From the NCBI GenBank assembly GCA_022577435.1, contig JAKOON010000012.1, positions 14,220,585 through 14,284,584 of the forward strand: 64,000 nucleotides of DNA. The letters run 5' to 3'. A model generated the notes under the pieces. The model did not search any database. It saw only the letters and a program-made list of their open reading frames with translations, and had not been told where the DNA came from. The translations under genes were made by a program, and so were the position numbers. This DNA is from Embiotoca jacksoni. Taxonomy: Eukaryota > Chordata > Actinopteri > Embiotocidae. Below are positions 26,101 to 38,200 of this stretch, in pieces. Within the stretch, counting starts at the first letter, position 1; each line of letters opens with the position of its first letter.

Positions 26101-26730
26101 AGTTATCTGTCATTGCTCTGTTCTGGTTGATGTTGATCACACATTGTTATAGTGACCAACAAAAGAAAAAGAATCTCTTCTACCAGGGGCCAGAGGCTCT
26201 AAAAATGAACAAGTGTTGATTATTCGCACACAAGCAATCCATTTCATGTTTGAAAACCAGTCGTATAAAAATACCTAGGACCCATAAAACAGCTGGATTC
26301 AAGGGCTGGTGTTTTTATAATTAAAGCCAAAACTTATTTCTGCTAATGACCAGAGTGGGAGTGTTGAGCGGGGATAGTACATGTGTGCTGCACACTGGGT
26401 AAAACCCCAAAGATCTACAGCAGCTGTAGAGACTAAAACAAAGACAAAATAAGAAAAACAATAACAACATGGAGGATCAACTGTGAGCATAAGGGAGGGC
26501 TCTGTGTCTCTGAGTGGCCCTGTTGGTGAGCTGAGTTTGTAAGTGCAGTGCTAATCTAATTGTAATTGGCCTTCCTGTATGGTTTGATTTCATGGACCAA
26601 CTCAAGCAGAGTTTATTAGAACTGAAGCATTAAACAAGGTGTTCAGGAAAATGTATAAAGGAAAGAGAAGTACAAAACAATAAATAATTCAAATCCAATC
26701 AGAAAGTATAGCTATCAACTATATAATAAA
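23176..26730. other. Non-coding stretch
   Basis: Several open frames of 60-140 codons occur, but none shows domain motifs, splice context or compositional coding signal. An AGGGTGACCAGAT motif near 25234 may be an old repeat edge. Confidence 0.5.
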
Positions 26731-26734
26731 TGCT

Positions 26735-26839
26735 AGATATATATTATAAATCCACATATATATATCTATATATATATATAGATATATATATCTATATATA
26801 TATATAGATATATATATACATATATACACATATATATAA

Positions 26840-26880
<41 letters not shown>
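26735..26880. repeat. AT-rich (TA)n tract with nested palindromes
   Basis: Alternating TA with regular interruptions; CTATATATATATATAG and GATATATATATC occur repeatedly and each is self-complementary. Confidence 0.9.
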
Positions 26881-26881
<1 letters not shown>

Positions 26882-28283
26882 TTTTATAATGTATTTTTTA
26901 AGAAACAAAAAATAACCACCTTTTTTACATATTGAAAATCATTATCATTGTCATCGATAATAATTATTATGAATCAATTCTGAATAAAACCTCAAATTAT
27001 ATGACAAATTGGAAAATTTGAAAGGCAAGCCTGTCATGTTTCAACATCATAAATGAGTATGAAATAGATGGAATAAAACTGTGATGTTTCCCAGAGTTTA
27101 TTGTCATTTCAAATCATTATTAATCATTAAGGTGACAGATGATAGTTTCATCCTGAATGTGATCCCTGAGCAGATGTGAAGTCTACCTGCAGTGTTTGCT
27201 CTGAGTAAACTCCAGTGGAGCTGGACAGCACACGTGTTTGACGTATGTGAAGCACATGAGGCCAGTAAAACACGACTGATCCTGAGTCTGACCAAAAGAG
27301 AGGGGCGATTGAATTCACTGGCTGTTTATAGCCAGTGATAATGGCCTCCGTATAAAAGCAACAGTAGGCTAATTATGCTGGTGAGCTTGTGACATAGGGC
27401 GGTTATTTGGTCAGACAAGGCTCATGATGCAAAGTGCAGACAAGCGCACTATTTTTTATCTGATATTAAATATATGTAGCTGACACAAATGTTCACTACT
27501 ACTGCCTTTAAATATAAATTCAATGTGAGTCTACTGTATTGCAGGTTTTTCAGACTCAAATATCCACTAATGGCAACTTAAACGTGTACATTTTGGTTAC
27601 ATCTAAAGAACTACAACCACGTTTTCCATCCCCAACATCTATATGAGATGGCTTTTGGAGAATTTTTCTCATAAAAGTGAATGTTAACCAGACTGATTTT
27701 TACAGTCACCAGTGAGTCTGACAGCAGGGTCAGGTTGTTTGGAACGTGTGGACAACAGTGTCTTAAACTCTGGGTTGAAGCCTAAAATTGTTTCTGCACA
27801 AATCTCCAAATGACCTGAGTCTTAATGCATGAGCCTGAGAGCCGGGATGATCATTGCTTTGATTGAACCCTGAGTTGAGTGTTCATGATTCCTTGGCATA
27901 CAGTACATAATTTTTTCAATCAGTGGACCTTTATGTCCTCAGAAGAATTCTCATTTAGGTGAAAAGGGCAATCTTCTGTGGACAGACGTGCTGTGTCAGA
28001 CTGGTTGTTGGGAAGGACTAATGCAGCACAGATTTGGGGGCGAAGAGGGACTTTGGTTGGATGCAAGCGATATGGGCAGGTTTTTTGTACTTGGATGATT
28101 TGTTTGGCAGAAGATATTCCCATCCTTGATCGTGACTGAAATGATCTGGCTCTGATGGTTCACACCATGGAATGATGGTTACCTTACATTACTATAAGGA
28201 CAATAATATGTGATTTATACTCAGGCATGCTGGACCTTACTTTGGGAAAGGGAATTGGGCAGCCAGGGGATTTGGTCACAAGA

Positions 28284-28285
<2 letters not shown>
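26881..28285. other. Non-coding stretch
   Basis: AT-rich sequence; I see no gene, RNA or recognisable repeat. Confidence 0.5.

Positions 28286-28372
<87 letters not shown>
28286..28372 (+). repeat. (AC)n microsatellite
   Basis: About 43 AC units. Confidence 0.97.
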
Positions 28373-28373
<1 letters not shown>

Positions 28374-30287
28374 TCACAGGATATGGTGGGTATCACCCAT
28401 CTCTGTAAGAGATGACTCATTTCAATGTGTAATTTACTGGAATATTAAAATGATCAACAGGTGGCAGACACACAGGAAAATGTGTGTCTGTGTGTGCGTG
28501 GTGTGTGACCTCCTGAACCAGTTATGGATGTGGTTTAGGAAACAGAGACAGAAACACGTGGCGAGGCTTTGAAAAGCTGTAGCATAGATTTGACAATGCA
28601 CAGATATATGATATTACAACTGCAGTAGCCGAGGTTAACAGCAGCTTCTTCGCTCTCACAGGGATTATAGTCACAGAGTTCGAACCAAACACAACTTCCT
28701 GTATGATCTGTCAAATGAGTCATCATCTTCCTTTTCTGCAGCTTTACTTCTAAGTCCTCCGTTTAACTTTTCTTAAGACAAACTTGTGTTTTGCTGTGTA
28801 ACAATCTGTCAATGAACAAAAACAAACTGCTGAGCAAATAGTTGCCAGCGGCTGTGGCTTAGCAGATTTGTGTGTTTGTTATAGGATATTAAATCAAAGT
28901 TATTAGGCTATAATCATTTGTTACAAGATGAGACTCAATTCTCAGCTGACGTCGTGTTGTATATATTTGGTTTTGGGGGATAAAAACATTTTGTCCATTT
29001 GTGCTCAGTGCCAAGAGGAATTTATGCTCTCCATGGTCTTTTTCCTTCCCTGTGGCTTCAAAACAGCTTTACAGCAATGGTTGTGGAATTATTTATATCA
29101 TGAAGCACCAACATTTGACATTAGTAATGGTCAATCATATTCTGTGCTTCCTCTGAGAAAAGGTAGAATATGCTGGATGTAGGGTGTTATTTAGTAGTGA
29201 CATACCTGCACATTAGACTGCTGGAAGTTTTAAGCACAGCAGCATGTGGAACGTTTATATGTTATAAAGGTAGCTCCACTGCCTTAATAGGAATGCTCTC
29301 CACTGTACTCCACTATTTGTGAATAATTTTGAATTCAGTCACCTTAATGAAAAAGGAGAGAGAGAGACAAAGAGAGGAAGGCAGAGCAGAGAGCTGAGGA
29401 AGAGGGGAAGAATTTGAGAAGAGGCAAAGAGGGTGGAGGAAAGATCAAACAGCATGTGTCTGCAAATAAATCAAACACCCTTGTGTGCCAAAGTGAGAGA
29501 TGACAACATAACGTAAGTCCCACAGCAACTGGATTAAGTTTGGTTCCTATGAAGCAGAGATTTTTGATAGATAATTTTCAGAAACTGCAGATCAAATCCC
29601 ACAAAGTGTGACTCCACTCACTTAAAATCTTGTCATAAAGATGCTGTCTTAGCCTGCAGTATAAGTAACAATCCAATCAGTGATATTTCAGTGCTGTTGG
29701 TTAGTTAGTAAAGATTTCTGAGTGTGGCGAGAGGTGTTTGATGAAAACGGAAAAACAAAGCCTAGCTGAACTCATCATAAAGCAGAGCAGTGTGGATAAG
29801 ACTGACAGCTTTGGGTCAGGCTTTACTTTTGTCTATCAAACTGCTCCTTCAAAACCGTATCTGTGTTTGCATGTATTTATCATTGATAAATGATGAGAGG
29901 ACTCTCATTTACAGCTGCATCATCATGACTCTGAACAGGAATATTAGCCCGTATATTTGATCCTAGAGAGCTTACAGCTATGGAGACAAGTCTATGTGAG
30001 AATACACACAGAGAACGTACACACTGTTGGAAGAATACGTGCTGTAGTAAACATGTCTGGAGTCGTAACTCAGCAACACATCCCAGTTGTGTTTTCGTCA
30101 GCAACCGAGTAAACAAATACACTGAACCAAGTGAAGTTTGTGGAAAACAAGTGCCAGGGCTCCTTGGCAAGAAAACACAAAGCATTTTTCAGATAGTAGG
30201 CACACAATTGTGTCTATTTGCACATACAGACAACAATTGTTTTATGAATCAACTAGAATTTTTTGAGTGAGAGGGATTTGTAGAGTT
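28373..30287. other. Non-coding stretch
   Basis: No supported gene. A purine-rich stretch (AG-rich, about 29350-29442) is the only notable composition. Confidence 0.5.
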
Positions 30288-30892
30288 TTAAAAATGTAAT
30301 ACGTCTATGCATTGTGTTGTACACATTTCTACTGAAGCAAGCTAACCAGCGTGCTGCAGCTTGTTCCATATGGTTATACCAAGTTTTACCTCAAGAGGCG
30401 ATAGAGAGTCACGGTAGCGTCCAGTCTGCCCTCAGTACAGCATGAGAGGACGTAACATATTCTAACCTCTTGTTATGATGATCGGAACAGTAAATGGAAC
30501 AATGGCTGAAACTCTTGGTAAAATAAAAGCAAGACAAGAATTAACTTTGGCTTTGTTTTCCACCACTGGAGACTGTTCGTGGTATCAGTTTCATGCAACA
30601 TTTCTTCTGGATTGGTCTGAAAACAGCTGAAAAGAGCAGGCTATAATGTAAGTTACAGGCTTAACTTATCACCATTTTTTATTCAAACCACTACTGACTC
30701 CACACAATCTGACTTTCCAGTCATCAGTTATAAAAAAGAAAAACTAACATTAGGGATTTGACCAAACTGCTGAATCTATAAAAGCCAGACTGAGGGCCGA
30801 CTAGCTGGATCTAACAGTGACTCACCATCGCCTCCTAGCGTACAAAGTGGTATAACAAAATGTGACCTAAATCTTACATATTGCACCTTTAA
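30288..30892. mobile_element. Palindromic MITE-like element
   Basis: The ends are related inverted repeats: left AAAAATGTAATACGT and the reverse complement of the right end AAAGGTGCAATATGT. An inner inverted pair is stronger: the left arm (about 30373-30438) holds GGTTATACCA, GAGGCGATAGAGAGTCAC and CCCTCAGTAC, and the right arm (about 30787-30850) holds their complements. The end motif AGGTGCAATATGTAAG is a frequent teleost MITE terminus. It is non-coding and decayed. Confidence 0.55.
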
Positions 30893-31825
30893 AAATGTGA
30901 AATTCATAGTTTTAATAACAGATATGAAAACAACATTTTATATGATCCAAAAACAAACTAAATTCACAACACTGCAATTTTTATGTGGAAAGATGCAAAA
31001 AAAATTAATGTTGCCATAAAATGAACAAAAAAAGGAAAAAGTGTTCTCACACAGACACCCAAAGATTCATCATAATGGTTGTAATAATTGTACGGTAAAT
31101 CACATAAATACTATATTTTGAAAAGACGCTAGCATTAGTAGTCATTAGGTTTCATAGTATGGCAGTTCCTCAAGCTCCTCCTGGTCTAATCTTACAGCCT
31201 AGTTGGCACAACTCAAACAATTAAAGCAGGACTCAGGAGATGATCCACACGTTGTGGTCTTTCTCCTGGAATGTGAAACATAACCTCTGGAGGGAGGATG
31301 GGGGCACAGACTGGATAGAATTGGTTCCACATTAAATGTGATATTTTCAATAGCACCACACCAGACAGGTGAGGTGATGGCATCACCTCCATTTGACCGG
31401 GATAATCGTTGAGCAAACTTCTTAATAGCAAGTTGGCAGGCAATGTGAAAACAGTGACACATTAGTCAGAGGTTATAATGTTGAGTCAGCACAATGACTG
31501 GCAAAGCCCTCCAACAGCCCTCCAACAAATTTGCATCATCTTTTTTTTTAAGCATTATAATAGCAATTATTAGCATAAGTAAGTGGTACATTATTTAACC
31601 ATTACAGTTTTCTAAATATTCACCTTTTTTTTTCTTTCTTTTTTTTTTATCACACAACTCCCTCTCATAATAATGTATTGTATCAAAGACCTAAACTGTC
31701 TGAAATTAGCTTCAGTACAGTTATCAAACATGACTGTTTAAATGTATATGATCAAGGCCTTTTTGAGTCAGCGTTCCTGTGAGCTCTTGTGTGTGTTCCT
31801 ATGTGTGTGTGTGATGATGATGATG

Positions 31826-31827
<2 letters not shown>
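30893..31827. other. Non-coding stretch
   Basis: AT-rich. It includes T-rich runs near 31626-31650 and a short (GAT)n just before 31828; no gene seen. Confidence 0.5.

Positions 31828-31885
<58 letters not shown>
31812..31885 (+). repeat. Compound (GAT)n-(TG)n microsatellite
   Basis: Five GAT units run directly into about 29 TG units. Confidence 0.96.
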
Positions 31886-31886
<1 letters not shown>

Positions 31887-32178
31887 TGTTTGTGGGTAAA
31901 AGTTTAATTGGTTTGGAATGAGATTGCCCTCAGGTTGCAAAAGGAATCTCCACTCTCAGGACTTATAAACACCTCAGCACGGGGCTGTGTGTGCGTGTGT
32001 GTGTCTGCACACGGTGCTCTGTTTACACACTGACACGGACACACTCCCTTTGCCCTGCACATGCCCTGACAGAAACATGCACTTCACACTCGCACACGTA
32101 ACACACAGGCACACTCATTTTTATGAGCTATCTAGAAAAACAAATAAACAAACTCCACAACCCTGCCGAGCAATGGTA

Positions 32179-32181
<3 letters not shown>

Positions 32182-32258
<77 letters not shown>

Positions 32259-32273
32259 CACACACACACACAC
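32182..32273 (+). repeat. (AC)n microsatellite with one CG interruption
   Basis: About 46 AC units; CGCA interrupts near 32251. It lies 300 bp from the complementary (TG)n at 31828. Confidence 0.96.
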
Positions 32274-35200
32274 TCCAACACAGGGGTGCACTTTCTCACT
32301 GCTCATTTATCTGTCTGTGCATCTCTCTTTCTTTTTCTACCACACAGTAGACATGTAAAAAATATTTTTTGCTGGATTGTCAAATAAAACAAATGTAATC
32401 AACACTCTATTGTATTGCATAATCTGGAATAAACGTACAAGGCACATAAACCTTAAGACTTAAACTTTTTCACCTCCCCCTGCCTTGTCAGTGAAGATGC
32501 TGTGGCCCTCTCTGTTAATCTCCTTCCCTTCATCTCTTCTCACCCTCCTCTCCTCTCTCATCCCACTCTGCCCTTTTTCTCTCAGAGTCACGGCTCATTG
32601 GAAGACAAACATCCTGACCCTCTGCACCCCCCCCCACTCCCCCAGGCCCATCTATAAACTATCACTCCCTCTATCCTTACCTCTTATCCCTTTCTCAAAC
32701 CCACCCAGCTTAGCTTGTAACCATATCCTACCTGCAGCGTATCCTTTACATGCATTCATCAACGTCAGCCATTTAGGCGAGCTCTTGGATAGCGAGGAAA
32801 AACACAACACAACATGAAATGAGTTCGATAGACAGAGTGAGAGAAGAGAAGGGGAGAGAGAAGGAGCTGCTGATGTGAAAAGGAGGTGTCCTAGAGAGAA
32901 GGCATGCACAGAATCAGTAGTATGACACTCTTGCTGAGCTTGGAAGTCACTGATTCAGGACATCTCAATGTGAGCTAGGACTGTGTTTCTCAATGACTGC
33001 TGCAGGATCCAAAAGTTGAACAGTCAGCGAATTAAAAGAGCTCCTAAATTAGTTTTGGTTGATATTGTAGGTCATCCATGGCCTGTACAATACCAGAGGA
33101 CATCATACAAGGAAACAGCACAACACTGATATGGATAAGATGTATAGCTTGTGTAATCAATTCGGCATTTTAATAAAAACTGAATTTATCTATATGATGC
33201 GAAAGGTTGAGACATGCAGAACTAGATGGGTGCTTCAACTCAGTGGAGAGATGTGTTGGTATTTTCTTTCCAAACTTTGACTCAAACATTGATCTGAGGA
33301 CCAGATGTCTGCTGCACCAGTTGAACCCTGTAGAGTTAGTTTGTAGAGTCAACACTATCTGCTAGTTTCAAACTAGTTTCAGTTGAATCATCTCATCTTA
33401 CAGCAAACCTTAACTTAGAAAACTATAAGTGGTGCTCTACATTCAGATAAAATGGGAGACAGATCACAATGAAGGTTGAAATAGCTCAGTTGGGAGGGCA
33501 TTAGACTGAAGATACTCTAAAATGTACCCAACTTCTGCATTTACTGGCAAAATATCATTTAGTTACTGGGTGCATACTTATTGCTGACTTCATCAGTAAG
33601 TCATGGAGTTAAAAGTTCCTGCATTTTAGATGAAGTATACATTAAGAATGGATTAATAACTAGTCTGTGAATCCATTTCAGACGGCATACCTCTTTTCAA
33701 TATCCAGCATTAGTTTGGGTTTAAGAACGCTGAGGTTGATTTAGGTTACTGTTGGCAGACATACAGTAAGACCTATGGGCTGTGAAGCCGCCACTAGCCA
33801 ACCACCATGTTTCTCTGCTTCCTGAATCAGTTCCACATTTAGGAAGCAGACCATATCACCAAGGCCTTATCCTCCATGCTGGCTGATGGGCTGATTCTCG
33901 CCTTGTAGAGAAATGACAATCAAACTGAGAAAGATAACTGCAGAGGAAATGCTCTCCGTGTTTGGGTGCAACCTAAAGTAGCTCCTTAGTTCGTTTTCCA
34001 GTGATGTGGGTTTGCTTTGGTCCTGAGGTTGGCTGTTGAAATTGAAGCTGGACAATGGAAAATATGAGTACAGATAAGTGGAGCGGCGAGGGAGTGGTAG
34101 GAATCAGAGGGATACTTTAGTGAAGTCTACATGCTTTTGTCTGGAGGGAGGTTCGTCTAAGAAAAAGCAATCCTGTCTGAATTTGTTTTCTCCTCTGATT
34201 AAAAGCAGAAATTTCCTTACCAGTAGGATAATTGCTCAGGAATGATATCAAAAAACATCTCACTCATTTATGCTGGATTTTGACTAAAGCCCGCTTAATG
34301 CTATTGTGGCACACCCAAAAATGCGAACGCATTTACTGTATGTTAATTTGTGATTTCATTTGTCGTTGTTTAGTTTTAGTGACTTAATATGTAGAACAGG
34401 AGTTTAGGAATTTAAGTAATAATTACAGAATGTAATTTAAACACATGGACTGTACAGAGGGAAAGTAAAGAATTGCAGCACCTCAGGAGGAACTATTGAC
34501 ACCAGAGCAGGTTGTTTTAGGGTGTGACTCCCGTTCACTCCTCAGATGCAATCTAGAAGAAGAACTGATTGCTTCGTGTCTTCATTGCTGCTGAACTTTA
34601 CTTGTGTCCTACATTGATATTCATTTTTGTTGCTGTGGTAACATCCCTGGGACCCGTAACACTATTTCCCCTGTGGAAAAGAGGTAAGACCTAGAACATA
34701 GACATACAATTTTACTACTTACTTTCGTTGAGTAACAACCATTTCTATTTTAATAAAAAATGACTCAAAAGTGATAAGAACGTATTTTGTATGACTGCAA
34801 ACTTTTGTTACTTCAGTGTTTAGACAAAATAGATATAAAAGAAACTTCTTTCAAGCTGGACAGACTCTGACAGGCTCAAGAGTCCCTCAGTGCTGCTTTT
34901 GTTTTCCTGTGTGTCTTCTCTGGCTGGACTGAGGCTGTTTGAAGTCAAAGCCCTTCATTGATGAGCAGAGTGCGTTGCAGAGCTAAGAGAAGCTCTCTGG
35001 AGTGATGTGTCACGCTTTCATCTTCTGCCTTCTTTCTATCATACATACGTACGTTCCTCATGACAGGAGGGCTTGAGACCGCCTGAGTCACTGAATGAAG
35101 TCAGTGTGGACGTGAGGGGAGTGTCTTGGGTTGAGGTTGTGGAGGAACAATGAGAGGTTGACAGGAGGAATAACAACTGCCGGGAGAAGAGGGTATGATT

Positions 35201-38200
35201 TAAGTTCTTACCTTAAAACTGAACTCCTGCATTAAGGCTTGATCACACCAGTAATTAAAAGATTTAACATTTTGAGGTGAAATAATTACATTACACAGGA
35301 ATCACCAAATTCAGTGCATTTACTTTTACTTTAATTTGGGTGAACTTTGACGTGTAAATTTGTGATGGTTGACTAAAACCCATGGTTGTAATAAAAACAT
35401 TTGTTTAATTAATAACAGGAGTGTGACTTTGGATAGATAGACTTGGATAGAGTGCAGGCACTGCTTTGCAGCCAATTTGTCCCAGTGATCACTTGCAGTT
35501 TTGCAACAAAGTCTGACTCACCAGATGTAGACTGTGAGTATAAGCTTGCCATTGGCTGACTATTTCAGATGGCACTCTGCTCTCCTTCCAGCAGGCCTAT
35601 CTGTTACTGTTTTCAAAATCCCGAAATTTTGCTACAGGAATTGACAAAGACCTCCGAGCTAGTTTCCTTTGACAAATATTTGGATCATGCAATAAGACAG
35701 GCCTGCTTGGTCTTGAATTTAAGCCTCTTTATCAGCCAAAGAAGATGTTTGTCCCTTGTCATCTGCACTGTAATTTGTAAAAGTAGTCTAAGCCATCTTA
35801 TGTTCGTAGTGGAACTTGATCTCAGAAATATGTGCGATGGCCACAACCTCTTAACACTGCTTTACAAGGTGGTGGCATGTAATGTGGTAAAGTCCGTGCC
35901 ATTACTACAGAAACAATTCCACTGGAAAGTCAATTAGGATCCTTTGCAGTGGTAGTCACACAAATGTGAGTCAGCAATGTTTAAATGATGTATTTGTAAT
36001 GTTACTTTTCCTTGATGATCTTTCCATGCCTCTGCCCAGGTGGCTTTTGTGCCTAAACCTAGTTAGATCTTAAGCACAGCGTTGTCACATCATAAAACAT
36101 AATTATTATTTTAAAGTGATTGTAACAGTTTTGGATAGCATGGACAAATGATCTCAGAGAAATACATAAACAAACACAGGGCCTTCTGGCATCTTATTAC
36201 GTGATGGTGGCTGGAAGTTTAACATCAGGTTGCAGTTGTGTGTTTGGAAATAACAGTCCTTATTTTTTTTTAGTGAAGGTGAGTATATGAAGGTTTATGT
36301 GTATCATGAGAGGCCACTGCAAATAAATATGATTTTAACACCTCTAACTGTGATGCACTGTCTTTCTCCTCTCCTCTAAGCAGTTTATCATAATATTCAG
36401 TATGTTAAACTGAATAGAAAAAAAAAGTTATTTGGGTTTAATCCATTTTATTTGACCACCCACAGTGTCTTCGCTGTTGACTTTCTCTGATAGTGCCGTT
36501 GCAGCTGTGAGCGCGGGGAATTAACAAGCAAATAAAATGCCATTCCAATTAGAAATTACTTTCAGTGCATTTGTCTCAGTAATGAACTGAATATAACAGT
36601 GTAGTTCCCACATTATACCCAGCAACAAAAAACATGTGAACAATAGCAACAAAAACAAAACGCACTCCCCTGCCATGTGCAATCGATCAAACATGGCACA
36701 GTTTGTGGGTGGGACAACATTTTGGGATTATGACCTTGCACTAACTGTGGATTATTACACTGGTCGGTTGGAGCACCTGCAATAAAAGAAGGGGAGGAGT
36801 TACTGAGAAAAACATCGTCACAGATGTGAAGCTTTTTTGCTGGAAGTTGAAGAAGTTTGTATCTTTGTGTTTTCGGGGAGACATGACTGTCTAAACCCTC
36901 CTAATGCCAACTGAGGAGTCAACAGTGACCAAGAAGGAAACTGATTGCTCCAAATTGGTTATAAAAAGCAGAAAAAATGAAACACACACAAACATCAGCC
37001 AATCAGACCACAAACTTAGCCTAACCTGAACATTTTTCAACAGTAGACACGCAGATTCTGTAATCAAATCGAAAACATTTTTTCCATCTTGATGAGTAAG
37101 TTCGGTGAGTAAGTTCGGGACAATGTGTTGTTGGTTGTATTCTGTGTCAGCTACTGTCGGCAGACAAACTTTCTGGAAAACAATGATACTATCTGTGTCT
37201 CTGTGCTCTAATCATGTCCCAGGAAAATCCCAGAACTATTTTTAGTTAATAGTCACGAGTACAACAGGGACCTAAATAGCAATTATATAACTATGCACAA
37301 GCTATATCTTCTGCAATATTGAACATCAGATGTGTGCACATTGGATCTCGAATCCCCTGCAGCTCAGAGCTTGGACAGAGGGAGACAACATTTCCTTTCT
37401 TTAATTTAATTGTAAAATGCCAGATTTTTGGTCTTAACTCTGATCTGCAATCATTGTTCACATTAAGGCCCAGTACACATTTAATGTTTTTAATTTGTAT
37501 GTTTTTTTTTTTGCATAAACAGTGTTAAAATATATATATATATTAAAGAAAAAGTCACCGATTTTTCCAAAAATCCATGCGAGCATCATGGTCTAAAAAC
37601 CTTTCTTTGATCCGAACATAGCTAATTCCAGAAGTCTTGCACATCCAGGTAACTTTAGAAGATAGAAGCAAAGTCCCAAGCACCCTCCAAAGTAGCAGCT
37701 AACATCCTTCCACCAATCTGGTGCATGCTTGACTGATGATTTGGAGGACTCCCCTATGACTGATGGAAAGAGAGCACGTAGGACAGGAGGAACGAGTGGA
37801 GAGGCGAGGAGACGGAGGAGGGAGGGGATGGGGGGGTGAAAGGTATGCCTTGGCTCTCCGGCTTGTTTGTTTCCGTTCAGTGTTGAAAGACTATCCTCTC
37901 ATCTCTGCCCATGTACTGGTGTCTGTCGTCACACAAAGGAAAGCTAGCTGTTTTATCTGGTGGAGATTTACAGAGAATTATGAGAAGACCCACTGTTCCC
38001 GGGCCCAAGTGTTTTAAGTGCTCAGACTGATAACACCCTCAGAGATCTCGGTCTGTGGTGAAATGTGTGGAGACCCATGTACAGTGACTCATGTCGGAGG
38101 TGAGACTGTAGCAAAAACTCCACATTTTAGATTTCAGATAATACTGTGCTTTGCAGTGATTTATACAAGCTTACAGATGAACACAAGACTCTCTGCTTAA

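Noticed and set aside
33475..33523. Functional tRNA-Phe gene
   Set aside because: The T-arm, B box and 3' acceptor half are absent.
35569..35937. 122-codon frame with a faint Gag-like phrase (SFDKYLDHAIRQ)
   Set aside because: The resemblance covers a dozen residues only, with no zinc knuckle or neighbouring pol sequence.
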